Source: Apteryx mantelli (lineage: Eukaryota > Chordata > Aves > Apterygiformes > Apterygidae). Taken from it: DNA of 64,000 nucleotides. Shown here piece by piece: positions 1-9,373 of this stretch. Below the pieces are notes generated by a model. That model was given only the letters and a program-made list of their open reading frames with translations, ran no database searches and had not been told where the DNA came from. The stretch covers positions 45,764,775-45,828,774 of the forward strand of contig NC_089979.1 of NCBI RefSeq assembly GCF_036417845.1, in the 5' to 3' direction. The first letter of the stretch is position 1, and each line of letters starts with the position of its first letter. The translations under genes and the position numbers were made by a program.

Positions 1-1059
1 CTCCAGGGCTTCTCTGTGGTGCTCATCGCTTCAATATCTGAGTGCTGCACAAATGTAAATTAATTTAGCATCACAAAAATCCACAGTGGTGAAAAAAGCT
101 AATATTGCTGTCTAAAATATACAGAGTGGGGGCACAGAGAGATTAAGAACAGAGGTATTCACTAATTTTAGATGTCCTGTCTGTGATATCATAGATATGA
201 TTTAAAAGTACTTAACAATATTTCAAGTATAGTGGTCACGGCATCAGCTGCTGGTGTTAGTGGTGAGCAAACTGGATTTAGGATTCTAAAGGTGGTCATT
301 AAAAATTAAACAATTAGAAACAATAAGACAAGAGGTTCCACACATAGAGGTTGCAAAACTCTTTTAAGTGGCTATATTAGCAGTAGACAGGAAAAGTTCT
401 GTGCAACAGTGCATTATTTTGATCACAGGACCGTCCTTTACCTTCCCTTGTCTCATTCATTAATAACCTTTCAGCTCATGCAATAAATGAGGCAGGAGTC
501 ATGCAGGCAACACTCTCCTTTCCTGCACAGCCCTCATACATCCCCAGAGCAAGCCCTGCCTGCCCAACACTTGAGCCAGACATCCTGCATAAAAACAATA
601 TGTGATCACACATGTATCATAAGGGAACTGAATTAAGGTTGCCAAGCAACCATCTCCCCATATTATGCCGCAAATCCTTGTCCTTCATCTCTTCAACAAA
701 CAAATGCCAGGCCCTGTCTCAAAACCTTATTCTTTCTCTAATCAGCCTCTGAGACCCTAACTACCCATGCTCCCAAAGGTTTCCTCACCTCAATTGCTTT
801 GTCCGGACAGCACTGGCCTTCTCTCATTACTCCAGTTTTAATTCTGTCTTTATGTTCTCCATAATTAGCATTGAGTCCTTCCCCTTTCCTATTTCCTTGA
901 CCAGCTCTCAGTCCCAGAGATGAGTCAGACACTGTTATAAAAATAAAGCATGCTCAGCGAGGATAAAAACTTGAGAGGTTTTAGCTGTTAAGATTTTAGC
1001 AATTGTCTCTTTAAAATGCAGAAAACATATTTTTTCTTTCTGATATGGTTTTCCTATTC

Positions 1060-1310
1060 AGTTACCCTTGACAGATCTTTCTTCTAAGTACTTGTGCAGT
1101 CTCCCTGAACCCATGTAACCTTTTAGCTTCCACAACATCCTGCGGCAGTAAATTCCACAGATCACTTCCTTACTGTGTAAAGAACTATCTTCTTTTGCTT
1201 GTTTTAAGCATGTCACCATCTTTTAGGTCAAATTTAAGTCGATTTTTATGGTGAAAAGACAGGACATCTCTCTAGGATACCAAAACTACTGCCTGCCACA
1301 TTTCAAGTAT
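1060..1310 (-). mobile_element. CR1/L3-like LINE remnant, minus orientation
   Basis: The reverse complement resembles the C-terminal ORF2 region of CR1/L3-type LINEs common in reptiles: a segment about AACAAGCAAAAGAAG and TTCTTTACACAGT, a Trp-codon-containing GTGGAATTT stretch, then ACATGGGTTCA and GAAGAAAG. It is broken by stops and frameshifts. It pairs with the opposite-orientation copy at 2950-3290; my hand alignment of about 149 bp gives roughly 17 mismatches. Confidence 0.65.
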
Positions 1311-1928
1311 TTGTTGCAGAATAGGGCATGGTACAGCATTTCCAAGAAAAAATCACCAGAATGAGCAAAACGTTGTTATATTGAAAAAGGTTTATCCTCA
1401 GAAATAGTTAAGACATCTCAGCTGATCCTTTTTAAACCCAAACACTAATCAGAAGGCATGCAACACTGAAAATGTCAGATGATGATAATGAAGTCTGGCA
1501 AAGCTGTGAGCAAAAACAGCTGTTAAGTTAAATTTCCTGCAAACTTTTAATGGGTTAAGAGCAAGACTAGAAATAGAAAAGTTCTCCTACACTTCATTCT
1601 CAAAGTGGTTTTCTGCTACTTTTTCCCAGTATGTGTGAATTTCATCCAAACGCAACTAATATCTTAAAAATCTATTTTATCTATTGTTAGCATATTTTTA
1701 CTTTATCCTCATCTGTTGTCTTTACTGTGATAAATCACCCAGTAGGTCAGGAGAAATTTTAGTTGCAAGAAGAATAGATGATGAGCCTGATATAAGGAAC
1801 TAGATCCTTATTTGAGAGCTGGCAATAACATATCACTTATGTCCCAAAATGCATATGTATGAACATACAAATGATTACATAAAGAAAAACAGTCTATAAT
1901 ATGTTGGGAGCATCCATTTGTTAGTCTT

Positions 1929-2350
1929 CACAGAATCACAGAATCACTGAGGTTGGAAGGGACCTCTGGAGATCATCTAGTCCAACCCCCCTGCTCAAGC
2001 ATGGTCACCTAGAGCACATTGCACAGGATTGCATCCAGGCGCGTTTTGAATATCTCCAGAGAAGGAGACTCCACCACCTCTCTGGGCAACCTGTTCCAGT
2101 GCTCTGTCACCCTCACAGTGAAGAAGTTTTTCCTCATGTTAAGATGGAAGTGTCTGTGTTTCAGTTTGTGCCCATTGCCTCGCGTCCTGTCGCTCGGCAC
2201 CACTGAAAAGAGTCTGGCCCCATCCTCTCGACACCCTCCCTTCACATACTTGTGCACATTGATAAGATCTCCTCTCAGCCTTCTCTTCTCCAAGCTAAAC
2301 AGGCCAAGCTCTCTCAGCCTTTCCTCATAAGAGAGATGCTCTTTGCCAAG
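1929..2350 (-). mobile_element. CR1 LINE, 5'-truncated 3' end
   Basis: On the minus strand the fragment reads through the C-terminus of CR1 ORF2 (reverse-transcriptase protein). Segments include [72 protein letters not shown] and [10 protein letters not shown]. The short 3' UTR follows, with the terminal ATTCTGTG repeats, seen here as CACAGAATCACAGAAT at 1929. This 0.4-kb truncation is typical of CR1. The frame is intact over about 110 codons, so the insertion is relatively young. The truncated copy cannot be mobile. Sequence beyond about 2350 does not match CR1. Confidence 0.93.
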
Positions 2351-2949
2351 GGGTGTGAGCCAAAAGCAATAATCAAACTGATAACCAGCTAGCATAGTCA
2401 CAGAAAATTTGGTCAACCCAGAGAAGAGCAGACACAACAAAAGAAGGTTAAAATAATTATCTACATGCCATTGCAAATAATAAGGGAGACAGAACAAAGT
2501 GAATTAGGCACTTAGGCACTTTGCAGAATACTTAGTTATGTCTACTTCCTGTTACAGATGGCATTTTGCTGTTCAGAAAGGCTGCAGGCTGCAAACCATG
2601 CCAGAAGAAACATGCCAGTATGTTCATTTCAGCTGGAAGAGACTTCTTTGGAGACTTTCAAACAAGGCCTCCTGATCTTGGACTGACCTGTGATTTAGGG
2701 CTGCTGAATACTGGCACTTTTGTTTTTCCACTGTGAACCTCTGAGGTGCAATGGACAGAGCCGTTACCCATCTCCATCATCTAACTCCTTCTGCATCACT
2801 TGTTTGTCCATAGCGATATTTGAATCTCCTCCCATTTTAAAAGGAGAACTGGAAGTGATATTCTTCTCTCCTTTACCTTTTGCTTTAAAGAGTAAAGGTG
2901 CCTGTGGATCCTAGGATTGAAAGCCTATGTAGCATCACACATCTAGAGA

Positions 2950-3290
2950 TAAACATAATAGGTTTTAGTAGGTGACATGTTTAAAACAAGCAAAAGAAGA
3001 TAGTTCTTCACACAGTAAGGAGGTGGTTTGCGGAATTTACTGACACAGAACGTTGCAGAAGCTGAAAGGTTACATGGGTTCAAGGACACTGCACAGGTAC
3101 TTAGAAGAAAGGTCTGTCAAGTTTTACCAAATAAAAAAACCGTATCAGGCTTAAGAATCTCCTGAAAATAGTCAGTGGCTGGAACGATACCAAGGGGAAG
3201 TATCATATGTGCTTGTCCTACCCTTAGCCTCCCCCAGGCATTCACTTACAGCTATTGGGAATATGGAGAGTCAGGACCACTAAAGGGTTA
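2950..3290 (+). mobile_element. CR1/L3-like LINE remnant, plus orientation
   Basis: GACATGTTTAAAACAAGC, TTCTTCACACAGTAAGGAGG, ACATGGGTTCAAGGACACTG and AGAAGAAAGGTCTGTCAA follow the order of the 3' ORF2 region of CR1/L3-type elements. A stretch resembling their 3' UTR comes next, with AGTATCATATGTGCTTG, CCTCCCCCAGGCATTC and a GAGTCAGGAC segment. The coding part is broken. It is the inverted partner of the 1060-1310 fragment. Confidence 0.65.
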
Positions 3291-3299
3291 CTAATGTAG

Positions 3300-3905
3300 A
3301 AACCACATCAGCACAGGAAGGCCATAAACTGAAAACACTTGAAAGCTGGGAGAATAAAGGGAGTTCTATCATATATGCTTGCCCACTATTACTCCTCGTA
3401 GGCATATGTTTATGGCTGCTGTCCCTGTGGGGTTTCCTGTTTTAAGGACAGGTGTCAGCTGTTCCCTAAAAAAAAAACCTAAGACTTTTTCTGTGAACAA
3501 GGGAACAAAGCAAAAGAAATCCAGGGAAACCAAATGCATATGCATATAACAAGGGGAAACAAGAGGACAAGGGAGAGTCAAAGGATTAAAAATGTAAAAA
3601 TAGTGAGTCAGAGGGGAAACCAAGCTGAACATCTCAGCTTCTCTGAAAGTGCTTGGGGATGCTGTCCAGGTGCTCTACCTGGAGGTGGGACACGATGAGA
3701 GAACAGAAATAGGCCCACAGGCCTAAAGGATTCCCCTTCAAGTTGCCTCCTTTTCAAGGTGTTGAGGACCAGTTTGGCCAAGGCAAGAATGTTATTTACA
3801 AGAAGATCCCATTGTCTGGTCAGGCCTTAGAAGGGGAGGATATACAACTTAAGGGCTACTGGCTAGATGGCCCTTGATCCAGTCCAGCACACCAGTTCTT
3901 AATGA
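3300..3905 (+). mobile_element. Further CR1/L3-like 3'-UTR pieces (split or duplicated tail)
   Basis: A second copy of the tail motif occurs at about 3363-3430 (ATCATATATGCTTGCCCAC then GTAGGCATATGTTTATGGC). The most distal tail motif, GGGCTACTGGCTAGATGG followed by GATCCAGTCCAGCACACC and CAGTTCTTAATG, lies at about 3850-3905. The order suggests one LINE tail that was partly duplicated and interrupted, or two overlapping insertions. Matches are degenerate, so the boundaries are rough. Confidence 0.5.
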
Positions 3906-5063
3906 ACCTGCTCTGTCTCCTTCGGAATCACACAACTGACTTCCACCTCAACTTCCCCCATCTCCCCTCATAAAGGCCTATGTGGTTTCATATATTTTCA
4001 GCCCAGGACACAGGCTAGATGCAACCAAGTCACTACCATTATATGGCCTGGCACTGCTTTAGCTCACATCTCATGGACAAAGGCATTTGGGGATTGATTG
4101 TGTACAATCCCCATGTTAGTATTAAGCCATTGCTTATAGATTTCTAGGAAAAAAAATATCTGCAAATACCATAATACCATTATTCAGCTTCCCCACTGTA
4201 ATCCTGAATGCTGCTGAAGGGAACACCATATGCAGTAGTGCAAGTACAAAAGCCTGCATGAAACTGGGTTAGCACTAAAGCTACAGTACTCCAACATGTG
4301 GAATGAGCAACGACTGAAATTACTAAGGGTGACAATATTTGCAACTGGCTTATCTAGCTACTTATATAGCTTTAGTAAGATTATGTTTAAATAGTCTATG
4401 CCCAGCAAAAAGCACAATTTCTGAAGTGGAGAAATGTTAGTAGAAATGTAACAGCACATTGCCACTTTATAACTGGAATGTTACATAAGTAAATGAAGGG
4501 ATAAGAAAAGTATAATTCAGGAGGAAAACAGTGATCATGGTTCAGATGTAAGTGCTCATCCTTTACACCTTATGTATCTGTCAGTATGCAGCTAATCTTT
4601 TTATCTGCTTGATATAACACCTGTAGCATTCTACAGGAAGTTTCAAAAAGATACAAAAGTTATAAAATGCCAAAAAAATACAAAAATTACAAAATCACAC
4701 ATACATATGTGTGATATTCTTCCTTCTCTAAATTTCACATTAGAAGATGTTGGGTTTGCTGCTTACAGAAACACAAACTGTGCTCATTTTTTCTAATCTA
4801 TACTTACCTGTTTTCAAGAATAAAGCTATACAAAAGATTGTTTCACCTATGTTAGAAAAATATTCTGGCAAAGATTCCTGCCAAAAATCTCTGTTGTGCC
4901 CATGCTTTCAAGGACACAGAAGTCTGTGTCAAGATTCTGTTTTATGGGAACAGAACTAAAATAAAATATCAAATCGTGCTTGCCAAGGGAACATCATTCA
5001 TCTTGTTACAGATATAGCGAGAATCTGGTGGAAAAACAGCAGGTAAGTATATAATTCAAAATT

Positions 5064-5128
5064 GTATCATGACATATGCATAAGAAGGAGTAAAAACTGT
5101 ACCATGACATGTGCATAAGAAGGAGTAA
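5064..5128. repeat. Tandem duplication, period 35 bp
   Basis: Two copies of a 30-bp segment, at 5064-5093 and 5099-5128, share CATGACATATGCATAAG and AAGGAGTAA with two single-base differences. This is a small local duplication in intergenic DNA. Confidence 0.9.
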
Positions 5129-5734
5129 TTAAGGTTGTACAGGCACCATTCTCTCATTTTTGAGAACTTCATTGTACAATATGAATAATTTTTTTTATCA
5201 TAAGTTTGGGTAATAGAATGGATGTAGTAGGGATGAAAACAAGCTAATAATGAACTAATTACCAATTAATTTTCTAAAATTGCATAGACACAAAGATAAA
5301 TTGCTTGGGGAGACCTAAAGAAGGAGTGACAAAAGAAAAAAATTGGCTGCTCTAAATGAGGTCCATTACATTTCCTAATGACAAAAGCTACTGGAGTGTA
5401 AACAAGTTTCCCTAAAGTCAATAGGAAAAGCCTAATTTCTCAAGTTATTTAAGTAAACCTGACAAGTCTGCACAGCCTTGCAGACAACATGGCAGAGAAG
5501 CAAAAAGCACGGGCAGAGAGCAAGAGATTCATGACCTACTCCCATCTCTGCCATTTATGTGGTTTCAGTGCCACAGTGGCAGTGTAGGGGTTTTTTTCTT
5601 TTTTGTTAACCTAGCAACAATACTCTTCAAAGTGCTGCAGAAACATTTATCCTTCCAGGATCACCTCTCCCTCTCCCGTGTCTCCAAGGGGTAAAACTTA
5701 AGATTCTTTCTAACAAATAGAGAAAATAACAGAA

Positions 5735-5805
5735 GATTTCTCAGTGATTTGACCAAGGCCACAGAAGTGAACAATAGAAGTGGGATGAAGGCCCCGGTTA
5801 TAACC
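5735..5805 (-). mobile_element. Possible MIR-like SINE fragment
   Basis: TTTGACCAAGGCCACAGAAG and the following GAACAATAGAAGTGGGATG and AAGGCCCCGGTT match the reverse complement of the core of tRNA-derived MIR-like SINEs, with the CTTGGGCAAGTCAC-type motif degenerate. It is short and old. Confidence 0.4.
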
Positions 5806-6837
5806 CACTGCCATTTAGAAGCAGATGAGGATTGCTGCTGAGCACAGCAGCAATCCTTACAGCTAGTACATCCACAAAACTGGAGGTAGGCTGGGCTGCA
5901 GATACATTTTAACGTCAACCAAGAGCTGGCCCAGACTGGGAAAGAAAACAAGTCCTAGCTTTGCTGTGATATGCTGGAGCTTAATGATATTCTCCTCTAA
6001 AATTCTTGTGAAGCACAACATAAAAAGGGGCTGTGGATCAGAAATGATATATGAAGTGTCTAATAACTGCTCTTGTATATAATGGTCTTGCCAAGAGTTT
6101 GACATGACAGTGACTGCCATGTAATTTCTTGCACCACTTTCTTAGCAAAGAAACCCCCTCGGGCGCCTGGTGCCCCCTCCTTGGAGGGACAGCCGAGCTC
6201 CCCCTTGTCGGCCTGACATTTGCTCAGGCAACGGGCTCCCGCACAGCACCGGCCCCTGGGAAGCGGCTGCGGGGCGGCCAGTGGTGCCCCGGGCCCGGCC
6301 CGGAGCACCGGAGGGGCTCGGCAGAAAAGCCGCTCCCAGACCGCATGGCAACAGGGGCGGCACCGGCGGGGGGTGGTGGAAATGCTGTTGTCACTGCGGC
6401 GCTGACTTTCAAGAAAGACTAAAACGAGCTCCTCGCCGCAGGGGCCGTGGGAACCCTTCGCTGGCGGGGACCCCGCAGCTCTGCCTGCCGCTCTTCACTG
6501 TTGGGGGCAGGTTTAACTTGGAGGAGAGGAAAAACAGAATTAAATAAAAAAAGGCAGATGCCGGGGCTGGTTTGCGGCCCGCTGGGCGTGCCGGGCGCTG
6601 CCGAGGGAGATGGGGAGCGGAGCCGAGCCAAGATGCATTACGGCAGCGCAGCCCCGGTCCGCTCCGGCAGCCGCGCCCCGCAGAGCCGCGCCGCGGGGCG
6701 GGCGGGGGCTGCCCTGGCCCGGCGGGGCGGGGGGCCGGGGCCGCTGCCGCTCACCCGCTCCGCGCTGCGGCTGCCTTGCTGCGCTGGCGCAGAGCCCGCG
6801 GGGGTCCGCGCCGCGCCCCGCGCCCCGGGCTGCACCG

Positions 6838-7140
6838 CCTGCCTGCTCCCTGCCAGCCTCCCTGCCCGCCCCCTCCCTGCTTCCCTGCCCCATCCCTGCC
6901 CTCTCCCTGCCTGCTCCTCCTCTGCCTGCTGCTTCCCTCCCTGCCTGCTTCCTGCCTGCCTCCCTGCCCCTCTCTGCCCGCCTGCTTCCTCCCTGCCCCC
7001 TCCCTGCCTGCTCCTTCCCTGCCTTCCTGCTCCTCCCCCCACCCCGGCCTTCTTTCTCCCAGCTTGCTTCCTCCCTGCCTGCCCCCTCCCTTCCTGCCTC
7101 TTGCCCCCCTGCCTGTCCCCCTGCCCCTCCCTGCCTGCTC
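6838..7140. repeat. Pyrimidine-rich CCTGC/CCCTC minisatellite
   Basis: About 300 bp are built from degenerate units such as CCCTGCCTGCTTCCTCC, with CCCTCCCTGCC in between, almost pure C and T except for the repeating G. The opposite strand is a polypurine-like G-rich track with many GGG runs, so G-quadruplex or triplex formation is plausible. The tract ends about 20 bp before the RE1 element. Confidence 0.85.
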
Positions 7141-7158
7141 CGGCAGCACCGCCGCCTC

Positions 7159-7179
7159 TCCAGCACCACGGAGAGCGCC
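7159..7179 (+). promoter_or_regulatory. STMN2: RE1/NRSE silencer element of STMN2 (REST binding site)
   Basis: The 21-bp site carries the core CAGCACCACGGAGAGCGCC, which has both half-sites of the RE1 consensus (CAGCACC and GGNCAGCGCC) in the canonical spacing, with one clear deviation (GAGAG for GACAG). The same GAGAG variant is in the SCG10 NRSE described in rat, one of the two elements through which REST/NRSF was discovered. It lies about 2.2 kb upstream of the start codon, close to its known position upstream of mammalian SCG10. REST recruits corepressors here and silences the gene outside neurons. Confidence 0.92.
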
Positions 7180-7380
7180 CGGCGGCCTCCCCGCAGGGCC
7201 GCGCCGGGCCGTGGATGGCCGGGCCGTACCAAGCCGGGCCGTGCTGGGCCGGGCCAAGCCGGCCCGGGGCCCAGCAGGCTGCCCCGCCCGCCCAGCCGCA
7301 GCCCCTCCGGGCCGGCAGCACAGCATGCAGCCGCTTGAGCACAGAGCAGGGGCCAGACCTAGCCCTCCGGTGGTACTGAG

Positions 7381-9102
7381 CCAGGGTGTCTTGCTTTTAG
7401 GCGAGGCTTCCCAGCCCTGTGAGGTGTCCCCCTCCCTCCACCCTTACATGAGCAGCTTTCAGTCGTTTCTCACCATCTCCTTTCAGGAATAAGCTCATCT
7501 CACTCCAAACATCCCCACACAATTAGATCTTTCCTCTCCCACTCACCCTCCCCCATAAGCTACACAACTCCTGGCCCAGTAATGTTTCACCCCAAAAGGT
7601 CATAGGGCCCCTGGGGACAGCTTTCCTGCTCTTCGTGAGGGCAGGGCATTCCAGGAAGGCAGATTGCATCCTGCATCCCAGCAAATCTGCCTCACCCTCC
7701 CTCCCGCCACAGGCCAATGAGCTAAAGCTGCCTCAGCACAGAGCCATCTCAACATCCCCCTGCTGCAACACACACACTGGTGAATCACACACGTCTCTCC
7801 ACGCACATTGTACAGTTTAGGGATGTTTCCTTCCCCCAGCCCATTTCCAGACATTGGTGTTCTCACTTAAAGAAAAAAACTAATTCTGTACAAGTCAGAA
7901 ATGATCAATAGTCATTCAAAAGGGAAAGCTGGCCTCAGACTTGCTCTTGGGCCCTGCTTTACTAGGAGGTGCTGTTTACAGACCTCAGGGAAGCTAGGAG
8001 AGAATAATCCCCAGTTAACTGTTCTGGGAAAGGGCACACAGTTAGTGATGGCTCACTGCCTACACAACTGCGAATGGCACCACCGAAGGCACTGCTATGC
8101 CCTGCCTGCTCTGGGAGAGCACCCTGGAGACTTCTGTACGCTCTCCTGTCTTTCTCACTCCGCCCATATACACCATGAAATAACCCCACGAGTTTGTTAT
8201 CACTGAAAGCTTTTGATGATAAGGCTGTTTTTCTCCAGGAGAGGCAAATGAGCTCTAATTGGACAGTGGACAGATGAGATGGTAGTGTAAGGATAGAGTG
8301 TCAAGCCTCTCTTTGCACCACAGTCTTGGATACTGTCTCCGCTTGGCCAGCAACTGCTTCCAACACAGGGCGATTTGCAAATAGGTCCCATTGCTGCCAT
8401 GGTTCTAGCAAGAATTTCAGACAACCACCCACATCTGTTTAGTGGTAAGTCATGTCATTGGCTTTCCTCTTGCCAGGGACAGAGGGAAAATCCTTAAAGT
8501 GTCTCCAGCCCCTTTCATGTAATAATCCTATTAGGTCACATTCTGCACTCTTTGTCAACTAAATCAGGCTCACTAACTTCCCAGTAGCTCTTTTTTTCAT
8601 AGTACACGGGAAAGTGGCTATTGCAACAATAGCATTTATCCTGCTTTTCATTTTTCAGAACCCTTCATGAGTGTGAGCAGGTCCAGCTGTCATTCCTCAG
8701 ATTTTGTCATAGTACAAGTTGTCCAGGATTAGGGCTGGGGATTCCAAAATAAATACTGAAATGCAAAAACATGCAGCATAAAGCAATGGTATACAGTGTC
8801 TGCATACATTTGTAGGAAATAGGATGCAGAGGCAAAATAACATAGGCAGCTCTTTTACTGAAATGGTTTAGAAAACCCTTTGCATTGGTCCTTTCTTTTG
8901 TCCTGTCTGTGGAATAAAATGTGTTAAAATGAATTTGTGCATGTTTTACAGGTAGCAACAGCAGAACCTTCAACACCAATAGGCTTTTTCATGTAAGACA
9001 TAAAACATTTGATATGGAATGTACTATTAAAGCTAAACCGGCGGGGGGAGAGGCATTCAAGGACTGATTTCCATTTCAAACTGCATTCTGGCACTTTGTA
9101 CT
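7381..9102. promoter_or_regulatory. Region between upstream CpG island and STMN2 promoter
   Basis: About 1.7 kb of mixed composition with no recognised repeat. By position it should carry the proximal neuronal enhancer sequences of STMN2, but no individual site can be defended beyond the RE1 upstream and the CCAAT box downstream. Open frames here are short and unremarkable. Confidence 0.4.
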
Positions 9103-9215
9103 CCAGCACCATTGGTGGATCAATATTTAATGCCCAGAGATTCTGGCTCTGCAGGAGTCATGTCAGGGGACCTCTAGAGCCAATCTGCTTGGGTAGAGGA
9201 GTGATAATTATTCAT
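9103..9215 (+). promoter_or_regulatory. STMN2: Candidate STMN2 core promoter region
   Basis: This is inferred from position and motifs. An inverted CCAAT box (ATTGG at 9111-9115) is followed by TA-rich stretches (CAATATTTAATG at about 9120 and GATAATTATT at about 9203). The pyrimidine-rich leader of exon 1 begins shortly after, so transcription probably starts between about 9215 and 9250. A lone RE1 left half-site, CCAGCACC, abuts the CCAAT box at 9103-9110. No start site can be fixed from sequence alone. Confidence 0.4.
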
Positions 9216-9354
9216 GGGCTCCTGCCTCTTGCTCCTTCTCTTGCACAGCCCCACTCTGCTGACTCAGTGCCTTATTCAGTCTTCTCTCCCTCTCTCCACT
9301 GCTGTAGCTGGACCCCTTTGCCTTCACCACCTCTGAGAGTCTGCAAATCCCACC
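9216..9354 (+). other. STMN2: STMN2 5' untranslated leader (approximate start)
   Basis: A CT-rich leader precedes the ATG and includes CTGCTGACTCAGTGCC and TTATTCAGTCTTCTCTC, which resemble the conserved leader of mammalian STMN2 as I remember it. The 5' boundary is uncertain. If transcription began upstream of 9214, an upstream open frame of 40 codons (9214-9336) would be included. Confidence 0.6.
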
Positions 9355-9373
9355 ATGGCTAAAACAGCAATGG
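9355..9373 (+). CDS. STMN2: STMN2 coding exon 1 (coding part, residues 1-6 and part of 7)
   Basis: Nineteen coding bases encode MAKTAM and the first base of codon 7. They are followed directly by the donor GTAAGA at 9374. The start lies in a good context (CCACCATGG). The preceding leader, rich in CT, resembles my recollection of the mammalian STMN2 5' UTR. The exon ends in phase 1, matching the acceptor at 36047 so that codon 7 reads Ala. It is too short to be found as an open frame on its own; the assignment rests on exact agreement with the conserved N-terminus and a correct donor. Confidence 0.95.

Larger units (their letters stand above)
1..6149. other. Upstream intergenic DNA
   Basis: Apart from the LINE and SINE fragments and the 35-bp-period duplication listed separately, I see nothing recognisable here. 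Open frames are at most about 100 codons, other than the CR1 ORF2 remnant. They lack family resemblance, splice context or conserved composition. Confidence 0.7.
6150..7380. promoter_or_regulatory. CpG island upstream of STMN2
   Basis: About 1.2 kb of very GC-rich, CpG-dense sequence stands out sharply from AT-rich flanks. Several long overlapping open frames on both strands are artefacts of the GC-rich, stop-poor composition. They encode low-complexity Pro/Ala/Leu/Cys or Gly/Arg strings with no domain. The RE1 element sits near its 3' end. It may be a regulatory island or an alternative promoter; no transcript can be shown. Confidence 0.75.

Noticed and set aside
2009..2497. 162-codon minus-strand frame as a host gene
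   Set aside because: Its last 110 or so codons are the C-terminus of CR1 ORF2; the first part is unrelated flanking sequence read in frame by chance.
5012..5042. 31-bp unit with a TTACAG acceptor and a strong AGCAG|GTAAGT donor
   Set aside because: The acceptor tract is poor and the region lies about 4 kb upstream of the promoter with no partner exon; probably chance.
6447..7492. Long overlapping open frames (up to about 310 codons) on both strands
   Set aside because: They come from stop-poor GC-rich DNA and the CCTGC minisatellite. All frames on both strands are open together and the products are low-complexity Pro/Leu/Ala/Cys or Gly/Arg strings.
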